A DNA stretch of 64,000 bases, taken from positions 20,323,702 to 20,387,701 of the forward strand of contig JAAOOA010000016.1 of NCBI GenBank assembly GCA_012861695.1, given 5' to 3'. Within the stretch, counting starts at the first letter, position 1; the number at the start of each line of letters is the position of its first letter. A model generated the notes under the pieces. It saw only the letters and a program-made list of their open reading frames with translations, was not told the origin of the DNA and searched no databases. Made by a program: the position numbers and the translations under genes. Origin of the DNA: Trematomus loennbergii (Eukaryota > Chordata > Actinopteri > Perciformes > Nototheniidae). Shown piece by piece: positions 36,401 to 50,340 of the stretch.

Positions 36401-39400
36401 TTTATATCAAGTATAAAACAATTTATAATATTTCTTGTAATCCCAAATCCACTGTGTAAAACATGCATAAGCATCACAGAAGCCCATAACCCATGATCCC
36501 ATCGTTTTAACAAATAAGCATTAACATGCACACTGACTGTGGGTTTGGCCGTCGCTCAGTCTTTACCAGCCCGCTGATGTGTGTCTGCACTGAGATCTTC
36601 CCTCTTTAAATGAATTGTGTCGAGGGAGAAAAAAATCCACGAAATAAAACGAGTTAATGGAGTGAATCAATGAGATTCCATTAGCCAGTGAACCACACAG
36701 GAATACACAAACACACACACACATAGAGACACGCACACACACTGAGCACTTAGTGTAATAGCTAAAGGCTCGACGTAGATGCTGGCTAATCAGGCTAATG
36801 CTGTTCCACTCGTGAACAACTGCAGGAATATGAGTTCAAGAAGGACACTGGACTGTGGATGGACATTTGTTTGTGTATTTGATATTGACTTTCTTTGGAA
36901 GCCAGTGTTTATCTGGAGGTCTTTAAAGGCATCAGTGTGTTGAGCTGAGAAGTACTGTTCAGTCTGCCTTGATCCAGAGCAACATATCACAACATCTGGC
37001 CATATTGTCATGAAATATTCATATTCACAGCTCCAGTGGGCACTCTTAAAATAGTTCTGCCATCCTCTAACAGTTTTGAGATAGTTTGGGAATCTTTCAT
37101 GGTAAGGCTTAGCTTTCAGTTTCAGCATATTTTAATCACAATTACGATTTTGGCTTGCAACGATTATGAAAACAACATAATCGAAATAAAACAATTATTT
37201 ATTTAATTTTTAATTTTTTAATTTAATTTTTTTAAATAATTTTTTGTATTGGTTTTTCAGTTGAATTATACTTAAAGTCAAGGGTAATCGACTGTTTAAA
37301 ACATACTGTTCACATTTTTTTTCAATAAATGGATGTTTTCAAAGTAAATGGATAATCGTTTTTAATAATCGTGATATCAATTATTGACCCAAATAATCGA
37401 GATTATGATTTTTGCCATAATCGAGCAGCCCTACTTTCAGTATCTACTGTAAACCGTATTGGACAGAATACAGAAGACATTAGCTTAGCACATTCATGTT
37501 TTCCAGAAGTGTACATTAATCAAATTCAATCAATTATTTATAAATAAAACTCCCCAGAGAAACCCCACAATACACAGGGAAATAAGGGAAGAACAACTGA
37601 GCTTTGTTTTTGCTCCAACATCAGGCAAAAATGTGATTCTTTAATTTTCTGTGTGGAAATGTTAAGCCTGTATGAGAGCATAACACATAGAGAGATAACA
37701 GAAAAATGCTGGGAGAAAGGAAGGGGGATTTGCATGCATCACTCCGGACTCAAATAGGCATGCAATTCATGGTTGCTGCCTTAAAGGAACAATTCTGGCA
37801 TATTTCAAACTGCATATTTACCATACATTTTTGGCATATTATTATGAACCATCCCCAATGCAGTTTTTTTCTCCAGCAAAATCTACAGTTTTCTCCAGTG
37901 CAACCAGAGAATGCATATTTGTCTTTTTTACTGGCTTTTTAAAGAAATGTGAACATGCTGTATTTTCACACATTGTAAAATCAAACAGGAGCTTTGCAGA
38001 GAGTGAAGACTTATAGCTGCAGATTTTTCTCATCAAGAGGAAAATAAAAATGGTGCTTAAAACTGAAGTAAAGATTGCTGGTTCTATATCTGTTTTATCG
38101 AAGTGTCGTCTCTCTCTGCCCACGCTGCAGATCTCAGTGCATCTGAAGGAAGCCACAGACTGTCTGGCCACCTTGAAGAATAAGCCTCAGCTCCACAGCC
38201 TGGTGGCCAAGCAGCTCTGCCAGAACATCTCTGGCAAGAACACCATTATTTTCACAGGGCCGTCCATCACCAGCCTCGGACTCTTCACGAATTCAGCAAA
38301 CAAGGTACACAAACAAATTATAACATCAGAAATCTGTTGGTCTGTCTTTGTAATACTGTTTAAATAAAACACCTTTTGTTTTCTAACTTCCTTCTCCTCT
38401 TCTGTCATCTCTCAACCTCTACCTTTTTCTGCTTTGGTGCACAGAGTGTAGTCGATCTTCCGTACTACCATAATACTTTGTTTGTCTTAAAAGTGTTGTT
38501 GTGACGAAAGCGTCAAACACTTAAGAGAAGACAGACTGTTGCATTTCCCTTTCAAACTTGACTTCACAGCACTAAAGTATGCAGTCAGAATGATTCACTT
38601 TTCTTTCTACATCTGTCCTTGTGCCCCAAGTGAAACATCTTAATCACATGGGGAGTGTGTAAAAGCACAAGCATGACTCATATGGCAATGCAAACATACG
38701 ATAGTAGACCGTATTGTATTTGTCTGTCATGTTATGCTTTTGTTTTACAGCTTGGGACCTAAATGTTTCTAAAAACCAGTTAAAATGTTTTAAGAAAGAT
38801 GCTTGACATTGTAAAGAACAGGCCTTATGTCTACATGTAATTCCTAAGAAACAATCCAAGCAATTTGCCACTCTTCTGATTTCATTGATCATTTGTACTT
38901 CTTTTAAGAATAATTCATCTTGACGACTGAATCTTAAACTTAGGGACTTGTCGGGATGGATGTTTTTTTTCTTTGCAAGATTAACCATCCTGCGATGCAC
39001 TGCTGTAGACTGTTAATTGTCTTTTTAAGCGCAATACATCAAGGGAGATTCAGCTAGAAGTACTTTGCTTTTTATTGATTTTTTTTTAGCTATGAAAAAG
39101 CAGACACTTTAAAGCAAACATTATTCCAGTTTTCAGTTTCTAAGGGAAGTATTTTTTTATTATTTGAGAAGTAAAAAAGGAAGTGATTTAGAAAAAGTCT
39201 TTAATTATGTTCTCTTCATTACGATTACTGCTTGTTTTAAAGGTGGATAATGAACATGTGTATAGTTAAATGTTAAAGGTGGGGTAGGTAAGTTTGAGAA
39301 ACCGGCTCGAGATACACTTTTTGTTATATTCCATGGAATGCTCTCAACATCCCGATAGCAATGAATATCTTAAGTGCATTGACAAAAAATCCATAAAAAA

Positions 39401-42400
39401 ATGTCATCTGTGGAAGCCGTAGTACTGTAAAAAGCACGACCAATCATTTTAGCCGGCCCGGCTGAAATAACTGGATGGCCTACCTGCCTGTCAGCCTTCC
39501 ATCTGTGCACAAACTTATCTCGTGCCCTCATTGGTCATGTACGCGTTCGTGTGTGTTGGAGGAGGGGCTCTGTAAGGAAGTGGCAGATTTTCTCCGGTTG
39601 TGTATTTTCAAATTCTAGCGATCTCGAGCCGGTTTCTCAAACTTACCTACCCTACCTTTATAAGACACCATTTACTGTATAACACCTGACAACAAGAACT
39701 TCTGAATCCAAACAGGCTTTTCTGTCTTTCTGTTACTAATATACAGGACACACAGTTATGGAGCAAATTGCGATATTTCATGCTGATAATTCATCTTTGA
39801 AGATTGTTTCCACAGAGCTCTGATTTTCATGCTCATTATACCAAAGGCACATTTTATGAAGACATTATAATCCTGTTGTGGTTAGGGCGAGTCACATTTA
39901 GATACTCTTCAGTGACCGCTATTGTAATAATAGCAGATACGGGACAATGTCAACATGCCATAAAAGGATCAAAATGACTGAACAGGGGAGGAAGAGAAAA
40001 AACAATCAACATAACAGATGTGACTCTTTTGACGATATCATCAGGGCAAGTTTTTACATTCCCGTTATCACAAATGCTCTTCGCTAAACAATTAGAGACG
40101 AGCCATTTTAAACTCAATTGGGCAGAGCCGCAGTACGCCAAGAAAAGAAAAAACAAGTTAAAAGATCAAGTCAATATTTATCTTCATAATTAGCTACCAT
40201 GAGGCATTCAGCCAAAAATCTGTCCTGAGCTTTTGAAGGCATTGTCCGCCATTTTGTCATCCCGGATTTATGAGCCTAGTTAATCATCTCTAAAGCACTT
40301 ACTCTGGGCACACGCACACATACAAAAATGTACTGTACAGATACAAATCTTACTCCAAATTGAGATCATTAACTAATCAGCAGCACTCAGCCACATGATT
40401 GTTCTGCCACTGCTCATCCATGCAAGAAATGAACAAATTGAATGGGTGGAAAGACAAAAGACGAGGGAAGGACAGAGGCCATATGAAAATAAGAGAGTAC
40501 AGCTGTGAGAGAGATAAGCACTCTGCAGGAGTTTGCTCTCCTAGTTGTGGTTCAACTCAACAAATACTAATCTGAGAATCTGCAATTGCCAAGAAGTATC
40601 AAAATAACTGCTGATTATCTCTCCTTCATACTCAATTGATTAATGGACTATTTTTTCAGTTAAGGATGAAAACGTTTTATCATTGATGTTACTAGGGCAA
40701 CTAACAATTATCTTCCACCAAATTGTTGGTTATTTATTTAATTAATCAATGACAATTTGGTCTTTAAATATCACTAACTAGTCTAAGAAAAAAATTGCCA
40801 TTTCAATTTCTGAAAGCCCAAGTTGACATGTTCAGATGTCTTGTTTTGCCCGACCAAAAATTCAAAGAATATGTATTTTTATATCATGGAAAAATTATAA
40901 AAGAAAGCAACGATTTGAGAAGTTGAAATCAGGAATTATTTGCAATCCTCAGGAAAATAATAACAAATGATGAACTAATCATCCAAATAAATAATTTGGA
41001 TGTTTACCGACTCATGGGTTAATTTACTAATTATTTAATCTTACATTGGTGTTGTATTCATACTAAATAAGTACCTATACAAAATGTTTCTCACATCTGT
41101 GAAAATACTAGTAGAATATCTCCGTGTTACAAAGTGATTCGTACAGATGTTAAGATGTCTTTGCGTTGATCCCTCTCCAGATATCTACTGCTGTGGCCTG
41201 CTGAGCACCAGGAAGAGTGACTGCACAGGTCTACCACAGAACATGTTGGTGTGCAGCTCCACGCCAGCGCAGCGCGGCCAATCACGAACCATGATGAAGG
41301 GCAGCATGTCGCTGATCAGCTGGTACAACAAGGGACACTTCAGGTTCCTCACCAACGCTTATCCCCAACAAAACAAGGTAAACTGCTCTCCTGCACCCAG
41401 AACTAAAGGTGTATGTGTCTCACTGAATCATCAATATTTAAAGGCTTTTAGTTCTGACAGGAGACATACAATATGCATTAGTGCACAAGTTTTTCAGTGA
41501 AAATAAGCTTACCGTCAGCTCTGGATGTTACCATCAGGTGAAATTGGCAAATGCTTAAGTATTCATGTCAGGGAAAATCAATGAGAGCTTCTAATCCATG
41601 ATAATCCATTTCCAGGAGCGGAAGGATCATGATATTCTCTCATAGTCTAATCCACCCTCGCTGGAAGCGTTTGTTCGGTCTTAAACTCAGTTGAAAGGCT
41701 GCAATCTGTTTGAATGACGAATGTGGAAGGCAAGCCCCAGATCAATTAAACTGTTATTATCTATGATTGATTTTCCCCCCTGTGTGTTGTGTGTGCAAGT
41801 GATGTTCACTCTGTACTAAAAGGAGAACTAAATGAGTTTCCAATACAATCAATAAGGCTTATAAATAAAACAATTGTTTTCTTCTTATGACACACATTAC
41901 ATTATAACAGTTACCACTGCAAATTAAAAAAAATTATCCTACGTTGGCAAGAGTAAAAACAAGTTGAATGTTAGATTTTCATAATATAATTTATGTCTGA
42001 ACGCGACTCCTAAACTCAGTCAGATACATACAGACGCATCAGAAAACGTTTAGTTTAAAAACTAAAGTCTGGTTTTAGTTCACGGCTATCTTAACTAGGT
42101 GATGAGATGTAAAATAAAGTATATTCTGCAACTCCAATGTGAATTTCTTGCCCCAATTCTCCTTTGGAAGGGATTTTGCCAGACAGTTATGGTCAAGGAG
42201 GTAAATTAGAGAAGAGTCTCAACATAATAGTGGGTCATTATACTATTCGGGTACAACATTGGCACCGTAAAATCTGACCCAAGAACAGCTGATGTGTTTT
42301 CCTTGGTAACAAATCTGAAGCAAACACCAATAACAGTGGAGCATTCAGTCATGTAGGAAATGTTATTAGTTATACACGTGTAACCACTAAGATTATTAAT

Positions 42401-43659
42401 GGCTACATTTACATTTACATGTCCCCATTATCGTGCACGCTGGCTCACTGTCACGGCTTACTGCGACTCCAATTGAACGGAGCCATTGTTAATGTCATTA
42501 GTTTCCCCTGTGCGTTTCCTGCTGTGAATAAGACCCATTACTGAGTAAACAAAGCAGCCCTGCAGGGAGCAGAGGATGAATGAACCCGCTGCCTTCCCTC
42601 TCGCCTTCAGTTGGCCCCATAGTCTTAAGAAAACGAGTCTCCTCAGTGGGATCTGCTGTCTGTGTCTCACTCTCATTTTGTGCTGTGTTTGTTTGTGGCA
42701 GGTATCATCATTAAGAGGAAAAGTGGGGAGATCACTTGTCCCTGGCTGTTGAGGCCTTTGCGGCGCACCTCAGCTACATCTGCAAATATGACGACAAGTA
42801 CAGCAAGTATGTGCAGCATAGCAAGTTGATTCATGATGTTAATGTGACCGTGTAACATTTACCTGCTTTCTTGCCTAAATCAATCCTATTTTAGACGGAA
42901 CATGACATACTTCCCTTAAAGCAACATATACTGTATTATCCTTACCTGTTCTGTTATGACCATTGGCTTAAGGTGACCAAGGTGACTCTCAACGTAGAGA
43001 AATATGCTGTATTTGAATGAAAATGTGTTGGTTGTTACCTCATAACAATTTATTTTATTTGAGCTCAATTAGTGATTGACCATACTTGATTTTGACAATC
43101 AATACATCGATTAAGATATGTTTCAAGCTAAAAATACTATTCAACTTCTCCAATTTGATGATTTGCTGCTTTTTCTCAATTTTTCCTTTGCATTTTTGGC
43201 ATTGAAGGATATCAGAAATTGTAATTCTTCGGTATTTCGGGAATGTCATAGCAATACAATAGACTTAGCTTTGAACTGACAATACTCAGTTACCTAAATA
43301 GCTCTTTTGCCAGTGTTACAGTACATTCATCATGTCACAAAACACAGGTTTTGCCCCTGCTTGTAATCAGCCGCATATTGAGGTCTTTATTGATAAGAAT
43401 TGACTTGCCATTATCATGTTTTCTTGACACTTGTTCAGCAAAAATATATATTTTCCTCCCAAAGGTACTTTATCTTTCATAAGCCTAACAAGACCTGGCA
43501 GCAGGTGTTCTGGTTAAGCATCAGCATCGCCATCAACAACGCGTACATCCTCTACAAGATGTCCGACGCCTACACGGTTAAACGCTACAGCCGAGCGCAG
43601 TTTGGAGAGAGACTGGTCAGGGAGCTGCTGGATTTAGACGACTGCTCTCCACACAGTGA
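24492..43659 (+). CDS. pgbd5: PiggyBac transposable element-derived protein 5
   Basis: Domesticated piggyBac-type transposase, conserved in vertebrates. Coding exons: 24492-24861, 30136-30566, 34769-34902, 38131-38304, 41181-41377, 42702-42806, 43465-43659. About 536 residues when frames are reconciled (human 524). Exon 1 has [20 protein letters not shown] and GNPFYSTS-like DNPFYSTS, then a His run and Gly-rich, low-complexity tail. Exon 2 starts the transposase domain ([41 protein letters not shown]). Later exons give [69 protein letters not shown], and [12 protein letters not shown]...[13 protein letters not shown]. Exons 3 to 7 each lack one base (near 34800, 38288, 41361, 42741, 43650). 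With the last corrected the protein ends LDDCSPTQ-stop at 43659, like the human SPTH end; as read, the frame runs on to about 43823. Whether the gene is really broken is discussed in the findings. Confidence 0.95.
24862..30135. other. pgbd5 intron 1
   Basis: 5.3 kb with no exon or mobile element that I can support. It has short GT runs (about 24910, 25045) and the perfect palindrome at 27724-27756. Confidence 0.5.
27724..27756. repeat. Perfect 15-bp-arm hairpin
   Basis: GTTTTGTACCGTACA, three-base spacer GTA, then the exact reverse complement TGTACGGTACAAAAC. No target duplication or longer inverted repeat around it is seen. Confidence 0.85.
33581..33742. repeat. Left part of 540-bp direct duplication, copy 1
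   Basis: Nearly identical to 39116-39276 (begins AAACATTATTCCAGTTTTCA). Each is followed immediately by a family A MITE. Outside 33581-34120 and 39116-39657 the sequences diverge. Confidence 0.8.
33743..34120 (+). mobile_element. TTAA-flanked MITE, family A, in pgbd5 intron 2
   Basis: 378 bp, starting AGGTGGGGTAGGTAAGTTTG and ending TACCTACCCCACCT, with TTAA on both sides (33739-33742, 34121-34124). The long terminal inverted repeat is slightly eroded at the right end. The rest of intron 2 (30567-34768) has no recognisable gene. Confidence 0.82.
37121..37433. mobile_element. hAT-like MITE, short copy, in pgbd5 intron 3
   Basis: Shares both arms with the 6397-8292 element (ATTACGATTTTGGCTTGCAA; AATAATCGTGATATCAATTA; right end GCAGCCCTA). 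It is flanked by an exact 8-bp repeat CTTTCAGT at 37113-37120 and 37434-37441. The first dozen or so bases of the left end are missing. An AT-rich centre replaces the nested insertions of the longer copy. Confidence 0.78.
39116..39276. repeat. Left part of 540-bp direct duplication, copy 2
   Basis: Matches 33581-33742 with only a few differences, in the same orientation, 5.5 kb away, in pgbd5 intron 4. Confidence 0.8.
39277..39657 (+). mobile_element. TTAA-type MITE, family A, in pgbd5 intron 4
   Basis: 381 bp. Left TTAA at 39273-39276; the right flank is TTAT, a one-base change. Terminal repeats are AGGTGGGGTAGGTAAGTTTG and AAACTTACCTACCCTACCT. Confidence 0.8.
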
Positions 43660-46600
43660 GGAGGAGGACGGCAGCAACAGAAAACACACACACAAACACA
43701 CACTTACACTTCATAACAGTTGTACAGACTCTGCAGTCTGTGTTTATGTGATAATACTGAAGCAGTGCCAAGTCTACGTCTCTCTTCTGCTAGTTGTTTT
43801 CGGTGGTACTGTAAATATTCATTAACACACAGCTGCACTGTACACAGAATAATGAGCCATGGGACATTACACATGCCTCAACTGCAACTTTTAACCACAC
43901 AAATTTACTAAGGATGTGTCACCAGGAGCTATTTCACAAGCAGAGATGCAGACGGGAACAATGAAGGAGCAATTCAACCTTAAATGATGTCAGCTTCCAG
44001 TTTTTACTCTTATCAAAGAGTGAAGGCTCAAACATGAACTTGTCAGGCTTCATGTATCTCAATGTAAACTCTGCAAAAAAACACCTGTGATTGTGAAACA
44101 AGAGCTTAGTAAACCAGGACTATAGTGTGTTCACACGCTGCATGCATAAAGAATCTGGATTGTGATGTTTTCTTGTTTGGTGTGAAAATGATTTCTGCTG
44201 GAGGTGGGTTGGATTTTTTTTTTGGTTGTGTGTGTGTGTGTGTATGTATTTAGCAAGTGGAACTGCCATTTGTGTGCTCGACGTTGAGCCTGAGGATGTA
44301 AATGTACGGCTATTGTGACCCAGATGTATCGTGTTGCTGCATACTGTACTCGCTAGAGGAAGACTGTCAGGTGACGTAAAGCCACACACAGCAGTGTAAA
44401 TACCCTCCTGCTTAAAACAAGTTTTTAAAAATAGATTTTATTTGCATATATTTTAAAGAACTTGGATACAATTTTGCATATATATGTATGATGTTCAATA
44501 TCTTCGACTGAAGAACAAAAACATTCTTAGGTTTTATTTATTAAGAGTTTAACACTTAAACTCTCAACTAGTCTGTTGTTCCTGTGGTCTTATCAGATTG
44601 GACTGACAACATAAAGTAATATTGATAAATCCTGATGGATGCTCTAAAATACGTGACTCCACCTACTTCAAACCAGTGAGAAGAGCACGAATACAAATAT
44701 CAAACTTCTCTTGTAAAAAACGTGTTCCAACTGCCACACCTGCAATCTACTTCTGAATCAACACTTTCTAAGACAGACAAACTCTAATTGGTCTGTTTAA
44801 TTACTCAAGTAGTTAACTGTGCTTTGCATGGTACAACAAGCTCAAAATCGCCTTGATTTGATGTTATATAAACCAGTGTTGCTAAGCAACAAGTGCAATC
44901 TTGCCGAATGGGCAGAGCTTTGGACAAAATTGGTTGGCAAGATTTGTGTACAGGAACAAAAAACCCAAACCCAAATAGCTGGTGGTTTACAAGCTGTCCC
45001 AAAAAAAAAAAATCTTAATGTAAATAGAAGACTATGTGTGCCCTAATCTCATCAGGAAGTCCAGAAAGTAACACATGAATTTAGAACTGGATCGATGTTA
45101 TTTATCATAACAATTGCAAGAAAAAAATCGAAATCTTGTTTATTATTCATGTTTTTAAGGAATTATCTTATGTCTCTATTCAGAAGTGGAAGCAAGGAAA
45201 CATTTATTTCTTCAAGCAGCCCATTTCTTGCCAAGTCACAGATTTACACCTGCCAGCCCGCGTCCAGCCAATGGAAGTGTGAGTGGAGAGGCGAGTGTTT
45301 ATTATCTGATTAAATTGCACTTACTGTCTTCGGACCATATACCACACTGCTGTCTGTAGCTTTAATGAGTTATCCGCAGTCCACTGTGCTTTATTCAACG
45401 TGTCATGCAGTACACATGTTATTGCAGTGCTGGCATCGCGCTGTGAAGATTTTAGCTGAAGGGTTTTGATGTGTGCTTGCTTAATCAGCATGGTTCGATG
45501 TGTGAATAGATATAACAGTGAGATGATGGTGGCAGGCTCATGCACTTTCCAATCACAGTCGTGCACTATGAGGAGAGTTGTATAGCAACATGTTTACTAG
45601 ATAATCCTTTTACTTTTGAACCCTGTGGTAGTATCCACCGCTCTAAAAAAATGGATTGTAAATTCTGTAAATATACATAGATAAATGGAGTATATAAAAA
45701 AAAATGAGGTAAGACTGAAAATTAATGACTATAACCAAAACAGAAACGTTTCCACTTTAGATCTAGAGTACAAGGTGAAGTATGTATGTGTATATTTTGT
45801 TTACAAATTATTGCACTGAGTGTTTGTCCATTATCACTCTGTCACTGAGACTCAAGATTGTGATTTTTTTAACTTTTTCACTAATCCAAAGCATTGTTGT
45901 TGTCATTGTTGCTCTTGTGTCTTATCACTGTTCACCTAACACTAACACTGTCACCCCCCCCCCCCCCCCGTCCTGTCCTGTGTTTGTCAACTGTGGTTTT
46001 ATGACGTGATATTATCAACGTCCACAAATTACACAGATGTTTAGTATAAAATTGATGAGATCGTATTATCGAAATTAAGAACAGGTGTTTCTGCAATTTT
46101 AGAAACACCTCTTGTCTGTGAGACTGCAAATGTCCTTTGTTTGTGAATAAAGGAAAAATCCACACTGCTGAAATTTAAATCAGTTTAAAAGAGTAACTTA
46201 ATACCTTGGTGAATATTAGTAGAATTAGCTCTCTTCCGCAAAACAACTCTTTAATGGTATTTTTCATATTCCCAATAACAAACGTGATGTTTCGCAAAGA
46301 ATTTGTCAAAAGTAACTTCAGTGATATTAAATATAAGAATTGTTTTGACTTATTTAATATCAATAATCACTAAGATCTAAAATCCATTAAATAAAGAGCA
46401 GAGGAACTCATTTCTCCATCGAGACTAACCTGAAGAGGCCTTGTTGCGATTTGTGTTCTGAGTGAGATGCATAGGTGCCATAACTGAAGACGAGACAAGT
46501 TGAGAATAATAAAATGCAGCTCCTCAAAGCAAATAAACCTGAACTGCGTCACAAAATGGTGAGGCACATATAACTTTCAACAGTATCCTAGGGTGATTTT

Positions 46601-49600
46601 TTCCTTCAGAGTGTGTCAAAAGTGTTTCAAAATTGGACATAAGCAGGTGTCACATACACCCATGAATGCCAGGATTTTAGTCCTTATATCGCTCGGCTCA
46701 GACCACAAATGGAAAGAGATCGTGCACCAGGGATTTTGCAAGCCATGGTTACTTTGCAACAAATTATATATGAGTGTGAGAGGGTAGTATTGAAGTTTTT
46801 CTGCCAATATGGAAACATCGTTATCACCCCAACTGCAGACCGAGGTGAGCAGCTTTATGTTGCCTCCCTTTTGATCCCTTATCATAAAAGATAGGCCGAG
46901 GATCCTCCTCTGTGATGCTTTAGCTAATTTAGCTCAAAAAAGGGTTGCGTTTTAGCAGAAATAGATTTAAAAAAAACATGGCTTCATTTTAAATCCTCAG
47001 GTTGAACTCTGAAGTTATTATTCTCTGCAGCTGGCTCTATTGATCAGTCTTGAATCAGATATTTCTGTAGTGCCTTTTCTGCTCATTGTTCCCTCATTGC
47101 AGTGTTGTATTAAATTATGTTAATTTAAATTATAAGAGATTTGATTTTTAAAACATGTAATATGGTTAAATCCTGTCCTGCATGGTGTACAAAATAGAAA
47201 CTAGAGAGAAAAAATACCTTCACAGTAGATTTTTAGTAGTTGAACATGTGTTATGGAGCCCTATGCCCTTGTACTAGCTGTAAAATGTCCCTTCAAGTGA
47301 TATTTCACATTTCCACATAAACAGTGCCACTGGAGTCAACACTGCATCCTTTGTTATGAGCTTTGAATGTATCTCACAGACATAAATCATTTTTAAATAC
47401 CTTGTCTTTGTTCGATGGATAAATGTACCTCCCCATAAAAAGCTAAATGATTGACAGCAGATTTTTTTGCGTTAACCATAGAGTGCAATTTAATAGAACA
47501 GGTGTTGAGTCCCCCTACAGTCAGAACATCAAATCGACAAATATGGCCTTGAAACAAATTATAACCAACAATTCACTTTGATATGTCTTGCGACAACAGT
47601 GTGGACCTTTTCTCTCCATTGTCTACCTTTTCACAAATAGCAGAGGTGTCTGATCTCTCATAGCAACTGCTATAACAGAAATATTAGTTTTGTCCGACCA
47701 ATGACGGTCCCTAAATCAAGAAGATGAAATAAACCACCCTCATTGTCAGTTGATCTGTGGTAAAGAAATGCAGTGTTGTATAAGATGTATGCGGTTCTGT
47801 GTGTTTAAGTGTGAATCCTCTGTACAGTCTGTCTGTGTTTATATCCCGTGAGTGAGACAGTTGTCATAAGAGTGTGTAAAGATATTTAATTAGTAATTAA
47901 CTGTACAATTTTAATGGCTGACCTCAGGGCTTCATAACTAACTGCTGTACAAAAATAGTAATAACACACATTAATGTACTACTATAGCCTTATCAGGTGC
48001 TTTCAAACCATTGTACGAGTAATAGTAGAGTTAGATATGTTGTTATTTGGAGATCAGCAACCAAAGGTTAACACCAGGGTCATATAACTTACAGTTTTTC
48101 CAATAACATTTCAGAAATATTAATGTTACCAGGCACCAAAAGCAAACTTTACCTGTACATATGATTGTAGTTTGTAACGTTTGCTGCAGGATGTTCAGTA
48201 CTGAGGGCTGAAGTGTTATCTAGTTTCAGAGAAGCGCCCAAAGTATGTTTGTATGTGCATGTATTGTTAACGTGAGTGGAATCATTTGTGTAAGATAAGT
48301 GGTGTATGCTGGACCAAATAACTTGTGTGTGCGGTGATGAGATGTACAAGGTTGTAGTGTAAATGTGTGTTTATTAAAACTCGCCATATGTTGGTTCTCC
48401 ATTAAAGCGGAAAAGCATATTACTCCAGAGCAAACATTCACCATAGCCTTCAATTCTGCTTTCAATTCTCCGCTAGGGAGTGTATGTAAGACTTGATTTG
48501 GATAAACACTATGCATATGCAAAACAAACTTTTATAGTTGATTTTTTTTACTTTACATAGGCTATAATACAACTTTCAAGAGACTTCAAAATAAGATACA
48601 CATATGGGAAAGGAACAATTCCCTCACCTTTCTGACCAACAAGTTTCACATTGTCCCTAATTGGACAAAACTATCCCTGTGTACTCATAAGATACAAAAT
48701 GACTACCCAAAAAAAAAAAATGGTTTGCTGGTGCTGTCTGTTGTTGAAATGTGCTGGAGGCGTCGGTACTAAAAAACTGCTTGTTGGTTAACCTGCAGAG
48801 ATTGTGAAAAGCCTGTCTGATGTTTTCCAAGCCTCTGATGGTAGTGATATTTCGCCTCCAGCGCCAAACTAAACCTGTCAGTTAACTCACAAGGATGACT
48901 TGCAACACTGAGTATTTGGTGCTAGGTAATTATGGGCCTTTAGGACATTTCTCACCTTGTTTGACCGACAAACTGAACTATAAAGGAATGACTCTGCTGT
49001 GCACAGCTCCCTCACTGTGTTTGTTGTTGTGATGTGTGTGAGTACATTCTCTGCTCCCCTGTGAGTGTCTTTCATTTGGTTTGAAAAAGCTGTCACGGCT
49101 ACAACATGAGCTATATGTGGCTAAAGAATAAAATAAACATTGTGTGTAAAACTTGACAGCGTTTCAGCAGCCAACACTTACTGTATTCTGTCTCACCCAC
49201 CTCTTATTAAAGCTCTGTATTTGACACACAGCATCTAAGAAATGTTCCTGGTTTGGTTCCCGTGTTGTGTTCAGGGATTGTGATTTTTAAAAAGCATTTC
49301 ATTTGTTAGACTTGCACTGTATGAAGACACAGCATGGGAATATCCCATTGATGAATCTCATGCAGCACACATAGAGTCTGATCTAAAAAATGACGTAAAC
49401 AAAACCATCATCATATACATTTCACTAAATTCCTTATAAATAAAATGCTGTGATATGTAAACGAAATGCTAGGAAGGAAGAGTGTTGCAATGAGATTAAA
49501 TGAAATAAAGGCAGACTGTCGTAAGAAATATTATTGTTTTTCTACAAAAAAATCGAATGTGTCTGTAAAGTTAAAAAAAACGGTAAGAAATGTAATAACT

Positions 49601-50340
49601 GAAGCAGCTTCATTAACAGGTTTGTGAGACAGATTACGGTAAAATACGGTGTTGTAAAATTAAATTACTATAATTTGAAAGTCAAGTTTAGCATTATTTG
49701 TGCTCAACTGCAGTTCCGCAATACATTAACAGCACAAAGTAACAATACAAAAACATCACATCTGAACCAAAATGGAAACTAATACTAATTTTAAGGAAAT
49801 ATGTTGCATGGGATCACTGTGACAGATTTACTTATTTTACTCTTCCTGCAGATTCAGCTAAATATAAAGATAGTAAAGATAATGTTAGGGAAATCATCAA
49901 CGTAGTAGAAGCCATTAGTAAAAGCAACATTGTCAATGGCTCTACTGTAACCACAAAGAAGGAGACTCTGTACAGATGGCAGTGTTTGAGTGTTAACCAA
50001 ACAGCAATAATTGAGCTGTAGATGTAATGTAAAAGAAAAAGCAACAGAGGGCAGCAAATCACATATCTCTCAGACACATTACTCACTTTACCCATTGATC
50101 ATCCACTGAGGGTAAATGCATTACAATTGGTCGGAGCAGCAAAGGGAGACTGTATAACTGGATTATTTTTGCACCTTATTGATTACATTCTCCATAACGG
50201 ACTGACTGTCTGACCTCCTGAAACTGTGGGTAATTTAAACAGAAACCTCCAGGAAGAGGCGGTTTGGCAAAAATAGTGGCATGTTATCCCATCTGGAGAG
50301 CCGCAAGAAGCTTTCAGTGAAAATATTATTTCTACCTCTG

